The notes beneath the pieces were generated by a model. That model was not told the DNA's origin, ran no database searches, and was given only the letters and a program-made list of their open reading frames with translations. Below, piece by piece: positions 8,958 to 17,855 of a stretch of 64,000 nucleotides of DNA; positions within the stretch are counted from its first letter, which is position 1, and every line of letters begins with the position of its first letter. Source of the DNA: Pedococcus sp. 5OH_020 (lineage in GTDB: Bacteria > Actinomycetota > Actinomycetes > Actinomycetales > Dermatophilaceae); NCBI RefSeq assembly GCF_027812955.1, contig NZ_JAPYZV010000002.1, positions 124,001 to 188,000 on the forward strand. The letters are read 5' to 3'. A program made the position numbers and the translations under genes.

Positions 8958-9436
8958 GAGGCGAGGACCTCGTCGAGAATGGCCTCGGCCTTGTCCTCGT
9001 TGGTCTTCTCAGCGAGCGCAAGCTCGGAGACGAGGATCTGGCGCGCCTTGGCGAGCATGCGCTTCTCCCCGGCGGAGAGCCCGCGGTCCTTGTCACGGCG
9101 CCACAGGTCACGGACGACCTCGGCTACCTTGATGACGTCGCCGGACGCGAGCTTCTCGAGGTTCGCCTTGTACCGGCGCGACCAGTTGGTGGGCTCCTCC
9201 GTGTGGGGGGCACGAAGAACGGAGAAGACCTTGTCCAGGCCATCCTGTCCGACGACGTCCCGCACGCCGATGTCCTCGCAGTTGTCTGCAGGGACCTCGA
9301 TCGTCAGATCACCCTGGGCGACCTTGAGCTTGAGGTAGATCTTCTCCTCACCCTTGATTGTGCGGGTGTTGATCTCTTCGATGAGTGCAGCCCCGTGGTG
9401 GGGGTACACGACCGTCTCGCCGACCTTGAAAACCAT
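8954..9436 (-). CDS. carD: CarD family RNA-polymerase-binding transcription regulator
   Basis: Essential-type actinobacterial regulator of 160 aa that binds the RNA polymerase beta lobe and stabilises open complexes, notably at rRNA promoters. The N-terminal Tudor-like RNAP-interaction domain begins [20 protein letters not shown]. The C-terminal helical DNA-binding domain contains [20 protein letters not shown], with the conserved tryptophan that wedges the upstream fork. Length and sequence are fully typical. It is the first gene of a carD-ispD operon, overlapping the ispD start by 3 bases. A TATTCT hexamer (complement of 9466-9471) about 30 bases before the ATG is a plausible -10 element. 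Confidence 0.95.
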   Translation of the reverse strand: MVFKVGETVVYPHHGAALIEEINTRTIKGEEKIYLKLKVAQGDLTIEVPADNCEDIGVRDVVGQDGLDKVFSVLRAPHTEEPTNWSRRYKANLEKLASGDVIKVAEVVRDLWRRDKDRGLSAGEKRMLAKARQILVSELALAEKTNEDKAEAILDEVLAS

Positions 9437-9632
9437 GTGCTGTTTTCCCCTTTCGCGACCTACAGAATATCACGGCACGCCGATTCTCGGAAAGCGGCGA
9501 ACATTGCATTTGCGCAGGTCAGAGCGCCATAAATGCGCTGTGGGAGCAGTAATGCGGTCTTGACAGAATGCCGTCCGCCATGCAACGCGCACGGGTGCGC
9601 GCCGCCACAACGGCCCAGGTAGGCTGTCGGTC

Positions 9633-10265
9633 GTGATCCGCCGAACCCCCCTGGCCGCCCGCTCGACGGGCCGCACCACGCCCTTGCGCCGACTGCTGCC
9701 CGTCTGCCTGGGCCTGGCCGCGCTCGCCCTCGGTGCCTGCCAGACGCAGTCGGTGGTGCAGACGCAGCGCACCTACAACCCAGCGGACGGGGTGCCGGTC
9801 GACCTGGGCCAGGTCCAGCTCCGCGACCTCGTCGTGGTCACGAGTGGCAAGGACAAGCCCGGAGTCCTGACCGGCGCGATCAGCAACAAGGGCAACGACG
9901 CCCAGCGGGTCGCCTTCGCACTGCCCAACGCGCAGCCCGTCTTCACCGAGGCCCCCGCGCACTCGGTGCAGTCGCTGTCGGGGTCGACGCAGGTCCAGCT
10001 GCCCAGCGTGCCGGCCGCCCCCGGCGACGTGGTGACCCTGACCGTGCAGTCGCCGACCGCCCCCGCTGCTGTGGTGACGGTGCCGGTCCTGCCACCGAGC
10101 GGGTACTATTCGACGCTGGGCGCCACCTCCTCGGGGAGCAGCACGTCCACGTCCTCCACGAGCAGCTCGGGCGGCACCTCGGCGACCAGCACGGCCACAC
10201 CGACCAGCACGGCCACACCGACTAGCACGGCGACACCGTCGGCGACGACCACGACGACCCCCTGA
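9633..10265 (+). CDS. Putative lipoprotein with Ser/Thr-rich repeat tail
   Basis: Protein of 210 aa, GTG start. A basic N-region and hydrophobic stretch end in a lipobox (LALGAC, Cys about residue 35), so it is probably lipidated and anchored on the outer face of the membrane. Residues about 45 to 155 form a predicted beta-rich domain that I cannot assign (QVQLRDLVVVTSGKDKPGVL and following). The last 50 residues are Ser/Thr-rich, with TSTATP repeated from an 18-bp tandem unit, typical of a wall-spanning or glycosylated linker. It is convergent with regX3 with 7 bases between the stops. Similar lipoproteins next to phosphate regulators exist in actinobacteria, but the function is unknown. Confidence 0.7.
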   Translation: MIRRTPLAARSTGRTTPLRRLLPVCLGLAALALGACQTQSVVQTQRTYNPADGVPVDLGQVQLRDLVVVTSGKDKPGVLTGAISNKGNDAQRVAFALPNAQPVFTEAPAHSVQSLSGSTQVQLPSVPAAPGDVVTLTVQSPTAPAAVVTVPVLPPSGYYSTLGATSSGSSTSTSSTSSSGGTSATSTATPTSTATPTSTATPSATTTTTP

Positions 10266-10272
10266 CCGGCGC

Positions 10273-10956
10273 TCAGCCGCTCTCGAACTTGTAGCCGAGG
10301 CCACGCACCGTCACGATGTGACGCGGCTCAGCGGGGTCCGGCTCGATCTTGGCCCGCAGCCGCTTGACGTGGACGTCGAGGGTCTTGGTGTCGCCGACAT
10401 AGTCGCTGCCCCACACCCGGTCGATGAGCTGCATGCGCGTCAGCACCCGCCCGGTGTTGCGCAGCAGCATCTCGAGGAGCTCGAACTCCTTCAGCGGCAG
10501 CGGGGTGGGCGCGCCGGCGACCGTGACAATATGGCGCTCCACGTCCATCCTCACCGGGCCCGCCTCGAGCGTGGTCGGGAGCAGGTCCTCCGGCTCGGAC
10601 AGCCGTCGCAGGACGGCCTTGATCCGAGCCAGCAGCTCACGCGAGGAGTAGGGCTTGGTGACGTAGTCGTCCGCGCCGATCTCCAGCCCGACGACCTTGT
10701 CGATCTCGCTGTCCTTGGCAGTGAGCATGATGACCGGGACGCTTGAGCGCTGGCGCAGTGCCCGGCAGACCTCGGTCCCGGAGAGTCCCGGAAGCATCAG
10801 GTCGAGGAGCACCAGGTCCGCACCGGCACGGTCGAAGTCGTCGAGGGCGTCAGGTCCGGTCTCGGCCACCGCGACCTCGTACCCCTCTTTGCGCAGCAGG
10901 TACGACAGCGGGTCAGAGAACGAGACCTCGTCCTCGACCACCAGGATTCGGGTCAT
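10273..10956 (-). CDS. regX3: OmpR-family response regulator, RegX3/PhoP-like
   Basis: Two-component DNA-binding regulator of 227 aa, partner of the adjacent kinase. The receiver domain is residues 1 to about 120, with acidic pair VVEDE, phospho-acceptor Asp near residue 52 (LVLLDLMLPG), the Thr in VIMLTAKD and the Lys in DDYVTKPYS. The winged-helix domain covers about 130 to 225 (LPLKEFELLEMLLRNTGRVL ... TLDVHVKRLRAKIE ... VRGLGYKFE). It probably controls phosphate starvation genes, given phoU next to the kinase and PHO-box-like repeats upstream of phoU and pstS. The ATG at 10956 overlaps the kinase stop as ATGA. An in-frame extension to 11508 runs antisense to the kinase and is rejected. 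Confidence 0.92.
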   Translation of the reverse strand: MTRILVVEDEVSFSDPLSYLLRKEGYEVAVAETGPDALDDFDRAGADLVLLDLMLPGLSGTEVCRALRQRSSVPVIMLTAKDSEIDKVVGLEIGADDYVTKPYSSRELLARIKAVLRRLSEPEDLLPTTLEAGPVRMDVERHIVTVAGAPTPLPLKEFELLEMLLRNTGRVLTRMQLIDRVWGSDYVGDTKTLDVHVKRLRAKIEPDPAEPRHIVTVRGLGYKFESG

Positions 10957-12266
10957 GCGGCTGGCTCTCCTCGGTGGGGCGCGACCCGGTCGGTCGGGCG
11001 GGCGGATGAGAGGTCGGATGCGGCAGCGTCGCCGGGTGCAGCGTCGTGGCCGGATGCGGCAGGGTGGCCGTCGCCGGTGCGGTCGGCGCGGGTCCGGTCG
11101 ACGCGGGTCCGGTCGACGCGGGTCGGGTCGGTGTGTCTGCGGTCGGCGGCGGCGGGAAGCCGGATGGTGAAGCTGGAGCCACGGCCCTCCTCGCTCCAGA
11201 CCGTGACGTCCCCCCCGTGGTTCGCGCAGATGTGCTTCACGATGGCCAGGCCCAGGCCGGTGCCTCCGGTGGCACGCGAGCGGGCGTCGTCGACGCGGTA
11301 GAACCGCTCGAAGATCCGCTGCTGCTCCGCCTCGGGGATCCCCTGCCCCTGGTCGGTCACGGTGATCTCGACCATCTCGCCGACCACGCGCCCGCCGACC
11401 GCCACGCGAGTACCGGGGTCGGAGTAGGCGACGGCGTTGCCGACGAGGTTGCGGACCGCGGTCACCAGGAGGTCCTCGTCGCCGAAGACCTTCAGGTCCG
11501 GTGCGCACGCCTCGGCGATCTCGATCTGCTTGGAGTCCGCGCCGACGCGCGAGTAGTCGATGGCCTCGTGGACGGCCGCAGTGACGTCGACGAGACGAGG
11601 CTCGTGCAGCGTGTCGGCCACCTGGAGCCTGGAGAGGTCGACGATCTCCTTCACCAGCTGGGCGAGCCGGTGGCTCTCCACCTGCATCCGCCCGGCGAAG
11701 CGCTCGACCGCCTCGGGGTCGTGCCGGGCGTCGAGGATCGCCTCGGCCAGCAGTCCCAGACCGCCCACCGGGGTCTTCAGCTCGTGGCTGACGTTCGCCA
11801 CGAAGTCACGCCGCACCTCCTCCACCCGTCGCGCCTGGGTATGGTCCTCCACGAGCAGGAGCACGTGGCTCGAGCCCAGCGGGGCGACGCGCGCCTGCAT
11901 GATGGAGCGTCCCTGGCCCAGCGGCCCGCGGGCCAGCTCGAGCTGCGACTCCCGGATGACTCCGTCCCTGCGGACCTGCCGGGCGAGGTGACGCAGCTCG
12001 GCGTGAACGAGCTCGTTGCCCTTCACCAGCCCGTACGCCACCGCGGACGGGGAGTTGTTGATCACCGCATCGGCGGAGTCCACCACGATGCCGCTGGAGC
12101 GCAGGACGGCCAGGACGTCGGCCACGCCGGCCGGCAGCGCGCTGACCGGCGGCGCCGCCGGCACGCTCGTCTGCTGCCGCTCGGAGTAGCGGACCGCGAT
12201 GACGGCCAAGGCGCCGGTCAGTAGGCCGGCGAACCCGGCCAGGAGGGTGGCACTCGTCGCATCCAC
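10953..12266 (-). CDS. senX3: Sensor histidine kinase, SenX3/PhoR-like
   Basis: Membrane histidine kinase of 437 aa. It has an N-terminal transmembrane segment (LLAGFAGLLTGALAVIAV), a PAS-like region (about 45 to 145), HisKA with the phospho-His in FVANVSHELKTPVGGL (about His161), and HATPase_c with its N, G1 and G2 boxes (VRNLVGNAVAYSDPG, VTDQGQGIPEAEQ, GGTGLGLAIVKHI). Start GTG 12266 was chosen because upstream in-frame sequence (to 12446) is repeat-derived and overlaps the PHO-box array. TTG 12275 is an alternative. The C-terminus has an odd 65-residue tail beginning with a 15-bp-encoded repeat (TRVDRTRVDRTRADRT) beyond the normal end of the ATPase domain. It forms an operon with regX3 and is divergent from phoU. 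Confidence 0.92.
   Translation of the reverse strand: MDATSATLLAGFAGLLTGALAVIAVRYSERQQTSVPAAPPVSALPAGVADVLAVLRSSGIVVDSADAVINNSPSAVAYGLVKGNELVHAELRHLARQVRRDGVIRESQLELARGPLGQGRSIMQARVAPLGSSHVLLLVEDHTQARRVEEVRRDFVANVSHELKTPVGGLGLLAEAILDARHDPEAVERFAGRMQVESHRLAQLVKEIVDLSRLQVADTLHEPRLVDVTAAVHEAIDYSRVGADSKQIEIAEACAPDLKVFGDEDLLVTAVRNLVGNAVAYSDPGTRVAVGGRVVGEMVEITVTDQGQGIPEAEQQRIFERFYRVDDARSRATGGTGLGLAIVKHICANHGGDVTVWSEEGRGSSFTIRLPAAADRRHTDPTRVDRTRVDRTRADRTGDGHPAASGHDAAPGDAAASDLSSARPTDRVAPHRGEPAA
11085..11130. repeat. 15-bp tandem repeat in the senX3 3' region
   Basis: About three copies of the unit CGCGGGTCCGGTCGA encode the DRTRV/A repeats of the kinase tail. This is an in-frame minisatellite that lengthens the kinase beyond its catalytic domain. 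Confidence 0.7.
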
Positions 12267-12340
12267 GTCACTCAATGTACGGTGCGCTGCACCCCTGCCC
12301 GTGCGCTGCATGGGGCCGCGCTGCACGCGCGTCCCCAGAT

Positions 12341-12373
12341 GTTCACCTGACCTCACCCGACCGTTCACGGCCT
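12341..12373 (+). promoter_or_regulatory. PHO-box-like direct repeats between senX3 and phoU
   Basis: Three consecutive 11-bp units: GTTCACCTGAC, CTCACCCGACC and GTTCACGGCCT. This is the spacing and consensus (G-T/G-TCAC, every 11 bp) of PhoP/RegX3-type PHO boxes in actinobacteria. The array lies between the divergent kinase and phoU genes, so it may regulate both. Downstream, a 12-bp direct repeat (CACACCCGTGCC, about 12413-12436) fills the phoU leader. Confidence 0.65.
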
Positions 12374-12445
12374 CGTGGGAGCCTCGGGTCGCACGCACCG
12401 CCGCACACCCGTGCCCACACCCGTGCCCACACCCATAGGGAAGCA

Positions 12446-13132
12446 ATGCGCGACGCCTTTCACGAGGACCTGGACGCCATCTCCGACCAGCTGGTGGAGA
12501 TGACCCGCCTGGCCGGGTCCGCCATGTCCCGCGCCACGACGGCGCTCCTGGACGCCGACATCCGCCTGGCCGAGTCGGTGATCGAGGCCGACAAGGAGCT
12601 GGACCGCATACGGCAGGACCTCGACGCCCTCTCGGTGGACCTCCTCGCCCGGCAGCAGCCGGTGGCCACCGACCTGCGCATGGTGGTCACGTCGATGCGG
12701 ATGAGCGCGGACCTCGAGCGGATGGGCGACCTCGCCCGGCACGTCGCCAAGGTGGCGCGGCTGCGCTACCCCGACTCCGCCGTCCCTGCCGACATCCGCG
12801 CCACCATCCTCCAGATGGGCCAGGTGGCCGAGCGGATCGTCGCCAAGTGCGGCTCGGTGATCGCCGCCAAGGACGTGGACGACGCGAAGACCCTCGAGCG
12901 CGACGACGACGCCATGGACGAGCTGCACCGCACCCTCTTCAGCCATCTCATCGACGGCACGTGGAAGCACGGCACCGAGGCCGCCGTCGACATGACGCTG
13001 GTGGGCCGGTACTACGAGCGCTTCGCCGACCACGCCGTGTCGGTGGCCCATCGGGTGGTGTACCTCGTCACCGGCGAGTGGGACGTCGCCGAGGACCACG
13101 AGGAGCAGGAGGACCGCGCCTCAGGCCTCTGA
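12446..13132 (+). CDS. phoU: Phosphate signalling protein PhoU
   Basis: Cytoplasmic PhoU of 228 aa, which links the Pst transporter to the sensor kinase and represses the phosphate response when phosphate is plentiful. It consists of two three-helix-bundle PhoU domains, each with a metal-binding E/DxxxD signature: DLERMGDLARHVAKVA in the first, and the matching YYERFADHAVSVAHRV in the second. The ATG at 12446 follows AGGGAAGC. The gene faces senX3-regX3 across a PHO-box-like array, the standard actinobacterial arrangement. It is separate from the pst genes, which are 24 kb away. Confidence 0.94.
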   Translation: MRDAFHEDLDAISDQLVEMTRLAGSAMSRATTALLDADIRLAESVIEADKELDRIRQDLDALSVDLLARQQPVATDLRMVVTSMRMSADLERMGDLARHVAKVARLRYPDSAVPADIRATILQMGQVAERIVAKCGSVIAAKDVDDAKTLERDDDAMDELHRTLFSHLIDGTWKHGTEAAVDMTLVGRYYERFADHAVSVAHRVVYLVTGEWDVAEDHEEQEDRASGL

Positions 13133-13145
13133 GGCGAGCGGGCCC

Positions 13146-13880
13146 TCAGCGCCCCTGGTTCGCCACCGCGGCCGCTGCTTCCGCGGCTGCCTCTGGGTCC
13201 AGGTACTCGCCCGGGCGAGTAGGCATGAAGTCCTCCCCGAGCGTGTAGACCAGCGGCTGGCCGGTAGGGATGTTGAGCCCGGCGATGTCCTCGTCGCTGA
13301 TCCCGTCCAGGTGCTTGACCAGCGCCCGAAGGCTGTTCCCGTGCGCCGTGACGAGGACCGTCTCGCCGGCTACGAGGTCCTGCTGGATGGCGCCGTCCCA
13401 GTACGGCATCATCCGGGCGATGACGTCCTTGAGGCACTCCGTCCGGGGGACCTCGACGCCGGCGTAACGGGGGTCGCCGCTCTGGTCGTAGTCGCTGCCT
13501 CGCTCGATCGGCGGCGGTGGGGTGTCGAACGAGCGACGCCACAGCATGAACTGCTCGTGCCCGTACTTCTCCCGGGTCGCTGCCTTGTCCAGGCCTTGGA
13601 GGGCGCCGTAGTGCCGTTCGTTCAGCCGCCAGCTGCGGCGCACCGGGATCCAGTGACGGTCGGCGGCGTCGAGGGCCAGGTTGGCGGTGCTGATGGCGCG
13701 ACGCAGCACGGAGGTGTGCACCACTGTGGGCAGCAGCCCCTCCTGCTTGAGCAGCAGTCCCCCGTCGACCGCCTCGGCGCGACCCTGGTCGTTGAGGTCG
13801 ACGTCGACCCAGCCCGTGAAGAGGTTCTTGGCGTTCCAGTCGGAGTGCCCGTGCCGGAGGAGGATCAGGGTGTAGGCCAT
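13146..13880 (-). CDS. gpmA: 2,3-bisphosphoglycerate-dependent phosphoglycerate mutase
   Basis: Glycolytic/gluconeogenic enzyme of 244 aa that interconverts 3- and 2-phosphoglycerate. The phospho-His motif [12 protein letters not shown] is at residues 5 to 16. [33 protein letters not shown] and the second catalytic His in [20 protein letters not shown] are all typical of GpmA. The C-terminal tail is alanine-rich. It ends 13 bases from phoU (convergent). YbjN-domain and mshA genes lie upstream on the same strand, an order seen in many actinobacteria. Confidence 0.95.
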   Translation of the reverse strand: MAYTLILLRHGHSDWNAKNLFTGWVDVDLNDQGRAEAVDGGLLLKQEGLLPTVVHTSVLRRAISTANLALDAADRHWIPVRRSWRLNERHYGALQGLDKAATREKYGHEQFMLWRRSFDTPPPPIERGSDYDQSGDPRYAGVEVPRTECLKDVIARMMPYWDGAIQQDLVAGETVLVTAHGNSLRALVKHLDGISDEDIAGLNIPTGQPLVYTLGEDFMPTRPGEYLDPEAAAEAAAAVANQGR

Positions 13881-13912
13881 GCGGTCAGCCTAGCCACGCG
13901 GCGCGACGCCGC

Positions 13913-14422
13913 TCAGCGGCGATCCAGCAGATGGCGGAAGGCCTCCAGGTTGCGCAGGGACTCGCCGCGGGAGACGCGCCAGTCCCACTCCCTCTGCATG
14001 CTGGTGAGGAAGCCGGTGGCGAGCAGCTCGTTGAAGTGGGCGTCCGCCGCCTCAAGGAGCACGCCGAACAGCTGGTCCAGGTATGCGGCGTCGACGGCTG
14101 CGGCGGGCACCCGGCCCGTCACGTAGACGTCGCCGGAGGCGTCGACGGCGTAGGCCAGCCCGGGCAGGCGCAGGTTCTTGCGCAGCAGGTAGCGGTAGAA
14201 CTGCTCGTGGTTCTCGTCGGGGTTGCGGATGACGAAGGCTGAGACCGACAGCGCGTCCCCACCGGCCACCAGCGAGGCCACGGTCCGCAGCTTCTTCTCC
14301 CCCGGCAGGGTCACGACCAGCTCGCCGTCGCGGGCACCGGGCTCCCACTCGAGCTCCGCGGACGCCAGGTACCCCTCCACCGTCGTCCTCAGCGAGGTCG
14401 CAGGACCACCCCCCGGGCTCAC
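13913..14422 (-). CDS. YbjN-domain protein
   Basis: Protein of 169 aa with the YbjN / type III secretion chaperone-like fold. After a short leader the pattern [20 protein letters not shown] is followed by beta strands ending at [20 protein letters not shown], then [20 protein letters not shown] and [20 protein letters not shown]. No enzymatic residues are apparent. YbjN proteins are thought to act as chaperones or regulators. The GTG at 14422 overlaps the mshA stop (GTGA), which fixes the start and implies translational coupling to the mycothiol glycosyltransferase. Confidence 0.8.
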   Translation of the reverse strand: MSPGGGPATSLRTTVEGYLASAELEWEPGARDGELVVTLPGEKKLRTVASLVAGGDALSVSAFVIRNPDENHEQFYRYLLRKNLRLPGLAYAVDASGDVYVTGRVPAAAVDAAYLDQLFGVLLEAADAHFNELLATGFLTSMQREWDWRVSRGESLRNLEAFRHLLDRR

Positions 14423-15729
14423 GGGATCACCGCCGCCGGAACTCCGGTGAGGGAGCCGTGCGGCGAGGGGGAGTCCAGGGCACGGGCGCGGGCGCGGCAC
14501 GCCTCCACATAGACCTCGTAGAGCCGCTCCGTCGTGCGGTCCCAACCGAAGAGGGCGGCGTGCCCCCGCGCCTTACGGGACAGGCATTCGCGACGCTGCG
14601 GGTCGAGGAGCAGGTCCTCGAGGGCGTCCGCCCACTGCTCGACCCCATGACCGTCCACGAGGATGCCGGCGTCCCCCACGGCCGTCGGAAGCCCTCCGAC
14701 GCGGGCCGCGACGACCGGGGTCCCGCAGGCCTGCGCCTCGATGGCGACGAGTCCGAACGACTCGGAGTGGGATGGGACTGCCACGGCGTCCGCGGCGCGG
14801 TACCACTGGGCGAGCTCCTCCCGCGGCACGGGTGGGAGGAACCTCACCTGGTCGGCGATGCCGAGCTCCTGGGCCAGGTCGTGCAGCCAGCGGGGATGCG
14901 CCAGACCGGAGCCGGACGGCCCCCCGAGAACGGCCACGACCAGCTGACGCCTCCACTCCGGGTGGCGCCTGAGCAGCTCCGCTGCCGCCTTCACGAGGAC
15001 CTCTGGGGCTTTGAGCGGCTGGATGCGGCCGACGAACAACAGGACCTTCGCCTCCGGCGGCAGGCCGAGCGCCTGTCGAGCGGCGCGAGGGTCTCCGGGC
15101 GAGAACAGGGACAGGTCCACCCCGGGGGGTACGACGACCACTTTGTCGGGCTCCGCGTCGTACAGGTCGATGAGCTCGTGCCGCTCCTCGAGGGTGTTGG
15201 CGATGAGCCGGTCCGCCGCCTCCACCACCTGGAGCTCGCCGATCTCGCGCCCCGACGGCTCGCGGGTCTCGCCCTGCGCCAGGTGGAGGTTCTTCACCCG
15301 CGCCATCGTGTGCATCGTGTGGACCAGTGGCACCTGCCAGCGGTCGGCTGCGAGCCAGCCCACCTGCCCGGAGAGCCAGTAGTGCGAGTGGACCAGGCTG
15401 TAGTGGTCCTCGGGGGCATGCGCGCCGGTTCGCATCACTCCGGCCGCGAAGGCGCAGAGCTGTCCGGGCAGGTCCTGCTTCCCCAGTCCCTCGTACGGTC
15501 CGGCGGTCACATGGCGCACCAGCACGCCGGGCGCTAGCTCCACCGTCGCGGGCAGCTCCGCAGTGGTGGTCCGGGTGAAGATCTCGACCTCGACGTCGCG
15601 CCTGGCAAGCTGGCGCGCGACCTCGACCACGTAGACGTTCAGCCCGCCGGCGTCACCCGTTCCCGGCTGCTCCAGCGGCGACGTGTGCACGCTGAGCATG
15701 GCGACACGGTCGATGCGGTCGCAGCCCAT
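14419..15729 (-). CDS. mshA: D-inositol-3-phosphate glycosyltransferase (mycothiol biosynthesis)
   Basis: GT4-family enzyme of 436 aa that transfers GlcNAc from UDP-GlcNAc to 1L-inositol 3-phosphate, the first step of mycothiol synthesis. Evidence: the early glycine-rich loop [20 protein letters not shown], the [16 protein letters not shown] segment, [40 protein letters not shown] (the EX7E retaining motif), and a typical total length. The ATG at 15729 starts [18 protein letters not shown] as in characterised MshA proteins. An open frame to 16038 is read-through of the next gene's antisense. The last mycothiol step, mshD, is at 32.7 kb. Confidence 0.93.
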   Translation of the reverse strand: MGCDRIDRVAMLSVHTSPLEQPGTGDAGGLNVYVVEVARQLARRDVEVEIFTRTTTAELPATVELAPGVLVRHVTAGPYEGLGKQDLPGQLCAFAAGVMRTGAHAPEDHYSLVHSHYWLSGQVGWLAADRWQVPLVHTMHTMARVKNLHLAQGETREPSGREIGELQVVEAADRLIANTLEERHELIDLYDAEPDKVVVVPPGVDLSLFSPGDPRAARQALGLPPEAKVLLFVGRIQPLKAPEVLVKAAAELLRRHPEWRRQLVVAVLGGPSGSGLAHPRWLHDLAQELGIADQVRFLPPVPREELAQWYRAADAVAVPSHSESFGLVAIEAQACGTPVVAARVGGLPTAVGDAGILVDGHGVEQWADALEDLLLDPQRRECLSRKARGHAALFGWDRTTERLYEVYVEACRARARALDSPSPHGSLTGVPAAVIP

Positions 15730-15761
15730 ACCGGGAAGTCTGCCACCTGGCCGGTGGATCG

Positions 15762-16553
15762 CTAGGACGAGGGGCTGGGCTGCGGGCGGGCCTGGGACGA
15801 CACGGTCAGGTACCCCGAGTCGGACCAGACGTGCACGTCGGTACGGCCCGGGAAGCGCAGGTCGACGCCGCGGGCCACCCGCTGCGGCCCGATGCCGACG
15901 TCCGTCCCCAGCAGCGTGGAGAACGCGGCCTGGCCGTCGCGGCTGCCCGAGGCAAGCCACGCAGCCGACTTGCGAAGGTTGACCGCCGTCAGCGCGGGGC
16001 GGATCCCGATCGTGGCAGGCTCCCGGTCGAGGTGCCACACCACCCCGTCCGCCCCGTTGATGTTCGCGCCGAGCCGCACCACCGTTCCCTCCAGCTCCAC
16101 CCGCATCGTGAACGGCAGTGACGTGGTGGAGTCGTAGACGTGCCCGAAGTAGGTCGCCCGGCCCGGCAGGAAGACCAGCTCGTCCACCGTCACGTTGTCG
16201 AGGCTCCGGGCGACGTCCTCCGTCGTCTGGTCACCCTGGCCCGTGGCTGCACCCTCCACCGCGGAGAGCATCGACCCCCGGATCACCGTCTGCAGGAGCA
16301 GGTCGTTGCCGCGCAGGATCCGCAGGCCGTCGCTGTACAGGGACACCGACACGTCACCCCCAAGCGTGGCGACGCCTGTGGCGCCGGGGGCCACGCGGAG
16401 AAGCCCCGGCTCCACACCCGCGATGCCGGCGTCCCGGCCCAGCCAGCTCGGGAGCTGGGTGGAAAGACCCAGGAGCGCGAGAGCGCCCAGCGAGACGACG
16501 AGGGCCACCATGCTGCGGCTGACGTCCCGCTCGCGCCACGCCATCCGATGCAC
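15762..16553 (-). CDS. Hypothetical membrane-anchored exported protein
   Basis: Protein of 263 aa that I do not recognise. A single hydrophobic segment near residues 14 to 34 ([20 protein letters not shown]) suggests a signal anchor with the rest outside. The remainder is beta-rich, with repeated short hydrophobic strands ([40 protein letters not shown]) and no Cys or obvious catalytic motif. It precedes mshA on the same strand with 32 bases between. It is divergent from the methyltransferase gene. The start may be the ATG three codons further on (MAWRERD). Confidence 0.65.
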   Translation of the reverse strand: MHRMAWRERDVSRSMVALVVSLGALALLGLSTQLPSWLGRDAGIAGVEPGLLRVAPGATGVATLGGDVSVSLYSDGLRILRGNDLLLQTVIRGSMLSAVEGAATGQGDQTTEDVARSLDNVTVDELVFLPGRATYFGHVYDSTTSLPFTMRVELEGTVVRLGANINGADGVVWHLDREPATIGIRPALTAVNLRKSAAWLASGSRDGQAAFSTLLGTDVGIGPQRVARGVDLRFPGRTDVHVWSDSGYLTVSSQARPQPSPSS

Positions 16554-16591
16554 AGGCTCACCCTAGAGGCGGCGGCCCGTAGGCTGTCCGC

Positions 16592-17389
16592 GTGGCTGGG
16601 CAGCGTCCGGTGGGCACCATCACCCGTGGGACGACCAACCCGAACAGGCTGCGGCGGGTCGATCGCTGGCTCGCCGGCCCGCAGGCTTGGCGCCTGCGCA
16701 GTGCGGGGCCCCGACCGGTGGTCGTCGACCTTGGCTACGGCGCCTCACCAGTGACTGCAGTGGAGCTCCACGACCGGCTGCGCCGCGTGCGGCCCGACGT
16801 CGAGGTGGTCGGCGTGGAGATCGACCCGGCACGGGTCGAGCAGGCTGGACCGTTGGCGCGACCGGGTCTGTCGTTCGCACTCGGCGGTTTCGAGGTGCCA
16901 CTCGCCGCGCACCGCAGGGCCACCGTGGTGCGGGCGTTCAACGTCCTGCGTCAGTACGAGGAGTCGCAGGTCGCGCAGGCGTGGGCGACGGTCCAGGCAC
17001 GGCTGACCGACGACGGGCTCCTCGTCGACGGGACCTGCGACGAGCTGGGCCGACGCAGTGCCTGGGTCGCACTGGACCGGTCGGGACCGCTGTCCCTGAC
17101 GATGTCGTGGCGCCTGCGAGACTTGCAGGCCCCCTCCGGCATCGCCGAGCGCCTGCCGAAGTCCCTCATCCACCGTAACGTGCCCGGCGAGCCCGTGCAC
17201 GCCCTTCTGCTGGCGCTGGACCGGGCGTGGGCGCACGCAGCGCACCACTCGACGTTCGGGATGCGGCAACGCTTCCTCGCCGCGGCCGCGTCGCTACGGG
17301 ACGAGGGGTGGCCTGTGCTCGACGGGCCGGCACGATGGCGACTGGGAGAGCTCACTGTGGCGTGGTCCGCCGTGCGGCCACGCACCTGA
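16592..17389 (+). CDS. Class I SAM-dependent methyltransferase-like protein
   Basis: Protein of 265 aa with a Rossmann-type SAM-binding core. Motif I is VVVDLGYGASPVTAVELHDR (about residues 48 to 67), and the acidic end of strand 2 is EVVGVEIDPARVE. A later strand reads ADDDGL-like as RLTDDGLLVDGTCDELGRRS. Substrate unknown; actinobacterial relatives are annotated only as class I methyltransferases. The GTG at 16592 was chosen. The final residues AVRPRT and the stop belong to the first unit of a 26-bp tandem array, so the C-terminus is repeat-defined. Confidence 0.75.
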   Translation: MAGQRPVGTITRGTTNPNRLRRVDRWLAGPQAWRLRSAGPRPVVVDLGYGASPVTAVELHDRLRRVRPDVEVVGVEIDPARVEQAGPLARPGLSFALGGFEVPLAAHRRATVVRAFNVLRQYEESQVAQAWATVQARLTDDGLLVDGTCDELGRRSAWVALDRSGPLSLTMSWRLRDLQAPSGIAERLPKSLIHRNVPGEPVHALLLALDRAWAHAAHHSTFGMRQRFLAAAASLRDEGWPVLDGPARWRLGELTVAWSAVRPRT

Positions 17390-17468
17390 CGGGCGCCGTG
17401 CGGCCACGCACCTGACGGGCGCCGTGCGGCCACGCACCTGACGGGCGCGGTGCGGCCACGCACCTGAC
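17372..17468. repeat. 26-bp tandem repeat containing the stop codon of the methyltransferase gene
   Basis: There are 3.7 copies of a 26-bp unit with almost no divergence (one C/G change at the third-fourth junction). Each unit contains the self-complementary GTGCG-GCCA-CGCAC hairpin followed by CTGACGGGCGCC. The stop codon of the upstream gene (17387-17389) is the TGA of the first unit. The array occupies the convergent gap to the cupin gene and may work as a multi-hairpin terminator. Confidence 0.9.
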
Positions 17469-17482
17469 CTCAGTGCTCGGCG

Positions 17483-17851
17483 TCAGCGGGCGTAGTCGTC
17501 CTCGAGCCGGACGATGTCCGCCTCGTCGAAGTCGCCGTACGCGACCTCGAGCAGCCGCCCCGCCACGTCACCCTTGTTCGCCATCCGGTGCAGGGCTCCG
17601 CACGGCACCCAGACCGGCTCGCCCGGCTCCGCCAGCCACGTCCGGTCGCCGACGGTGACCTCGATCGGCACGTCGAGCACCTGCCAGAACTCGCCGCGAT
17701 GAGCATGCGTCTGCAGCGACAGCCGATGACCCGGCTCGACGGTGATGATCTTGACGGTCACCCGCTCGTTGGAGACGAACTGCTGGAACTGCCCCCAGGG
17801 GCGCTCGACGACGAAGATGTCCTCGCGTGGGTCGGGCATCGAGTGGGTCAT
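17483..17851 (-). CDS. Cupin protein, mannose-6-phosphate isomerase C-terminal type
   Basis: Protein of 122 aa with a single cupin barrel like the C-terminal isomerase domain of type II phosphomannose isomerase / GDP-mannose pyrophosphorylase. Markers are RPWGQFQQFVSNERVTVKII, the cupin metal motif PGHRLSLQTHAHRGEFWQVL (H-x-H ... E) and the second half WVPCGALHRMANKG. It probably isomerises mannose-6-phosphate or a related sugar phosphate. A standalone cupin of this sort is common in actinobacteria. The ATG at 17851 was chosen over an upstream TTG. The next gene upstream (DUF2516) ends 4 bases before it, so they are likely cotranscribed. Confidence 0.8.
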   Translation of the reverse strand: MTHSMPDPREDIFVVERPWGQFQQFVSNERVTVKIITVEPGHRLSLQTHAHRGEFWQVLDVPIEVTVGDRTWLAEPGEPVWVPCGALHRMANKGDVAGRLLEVAYGDFDEADIVRLEDDYAR

Positions 17852-17855
17852 GCCG

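Noticed and set aside
10953-11508. N-terminal extension of the response regulator
   Set aside because: The frame is antisense to the kinase catalytic domain; the receiver domain starts at 10956.
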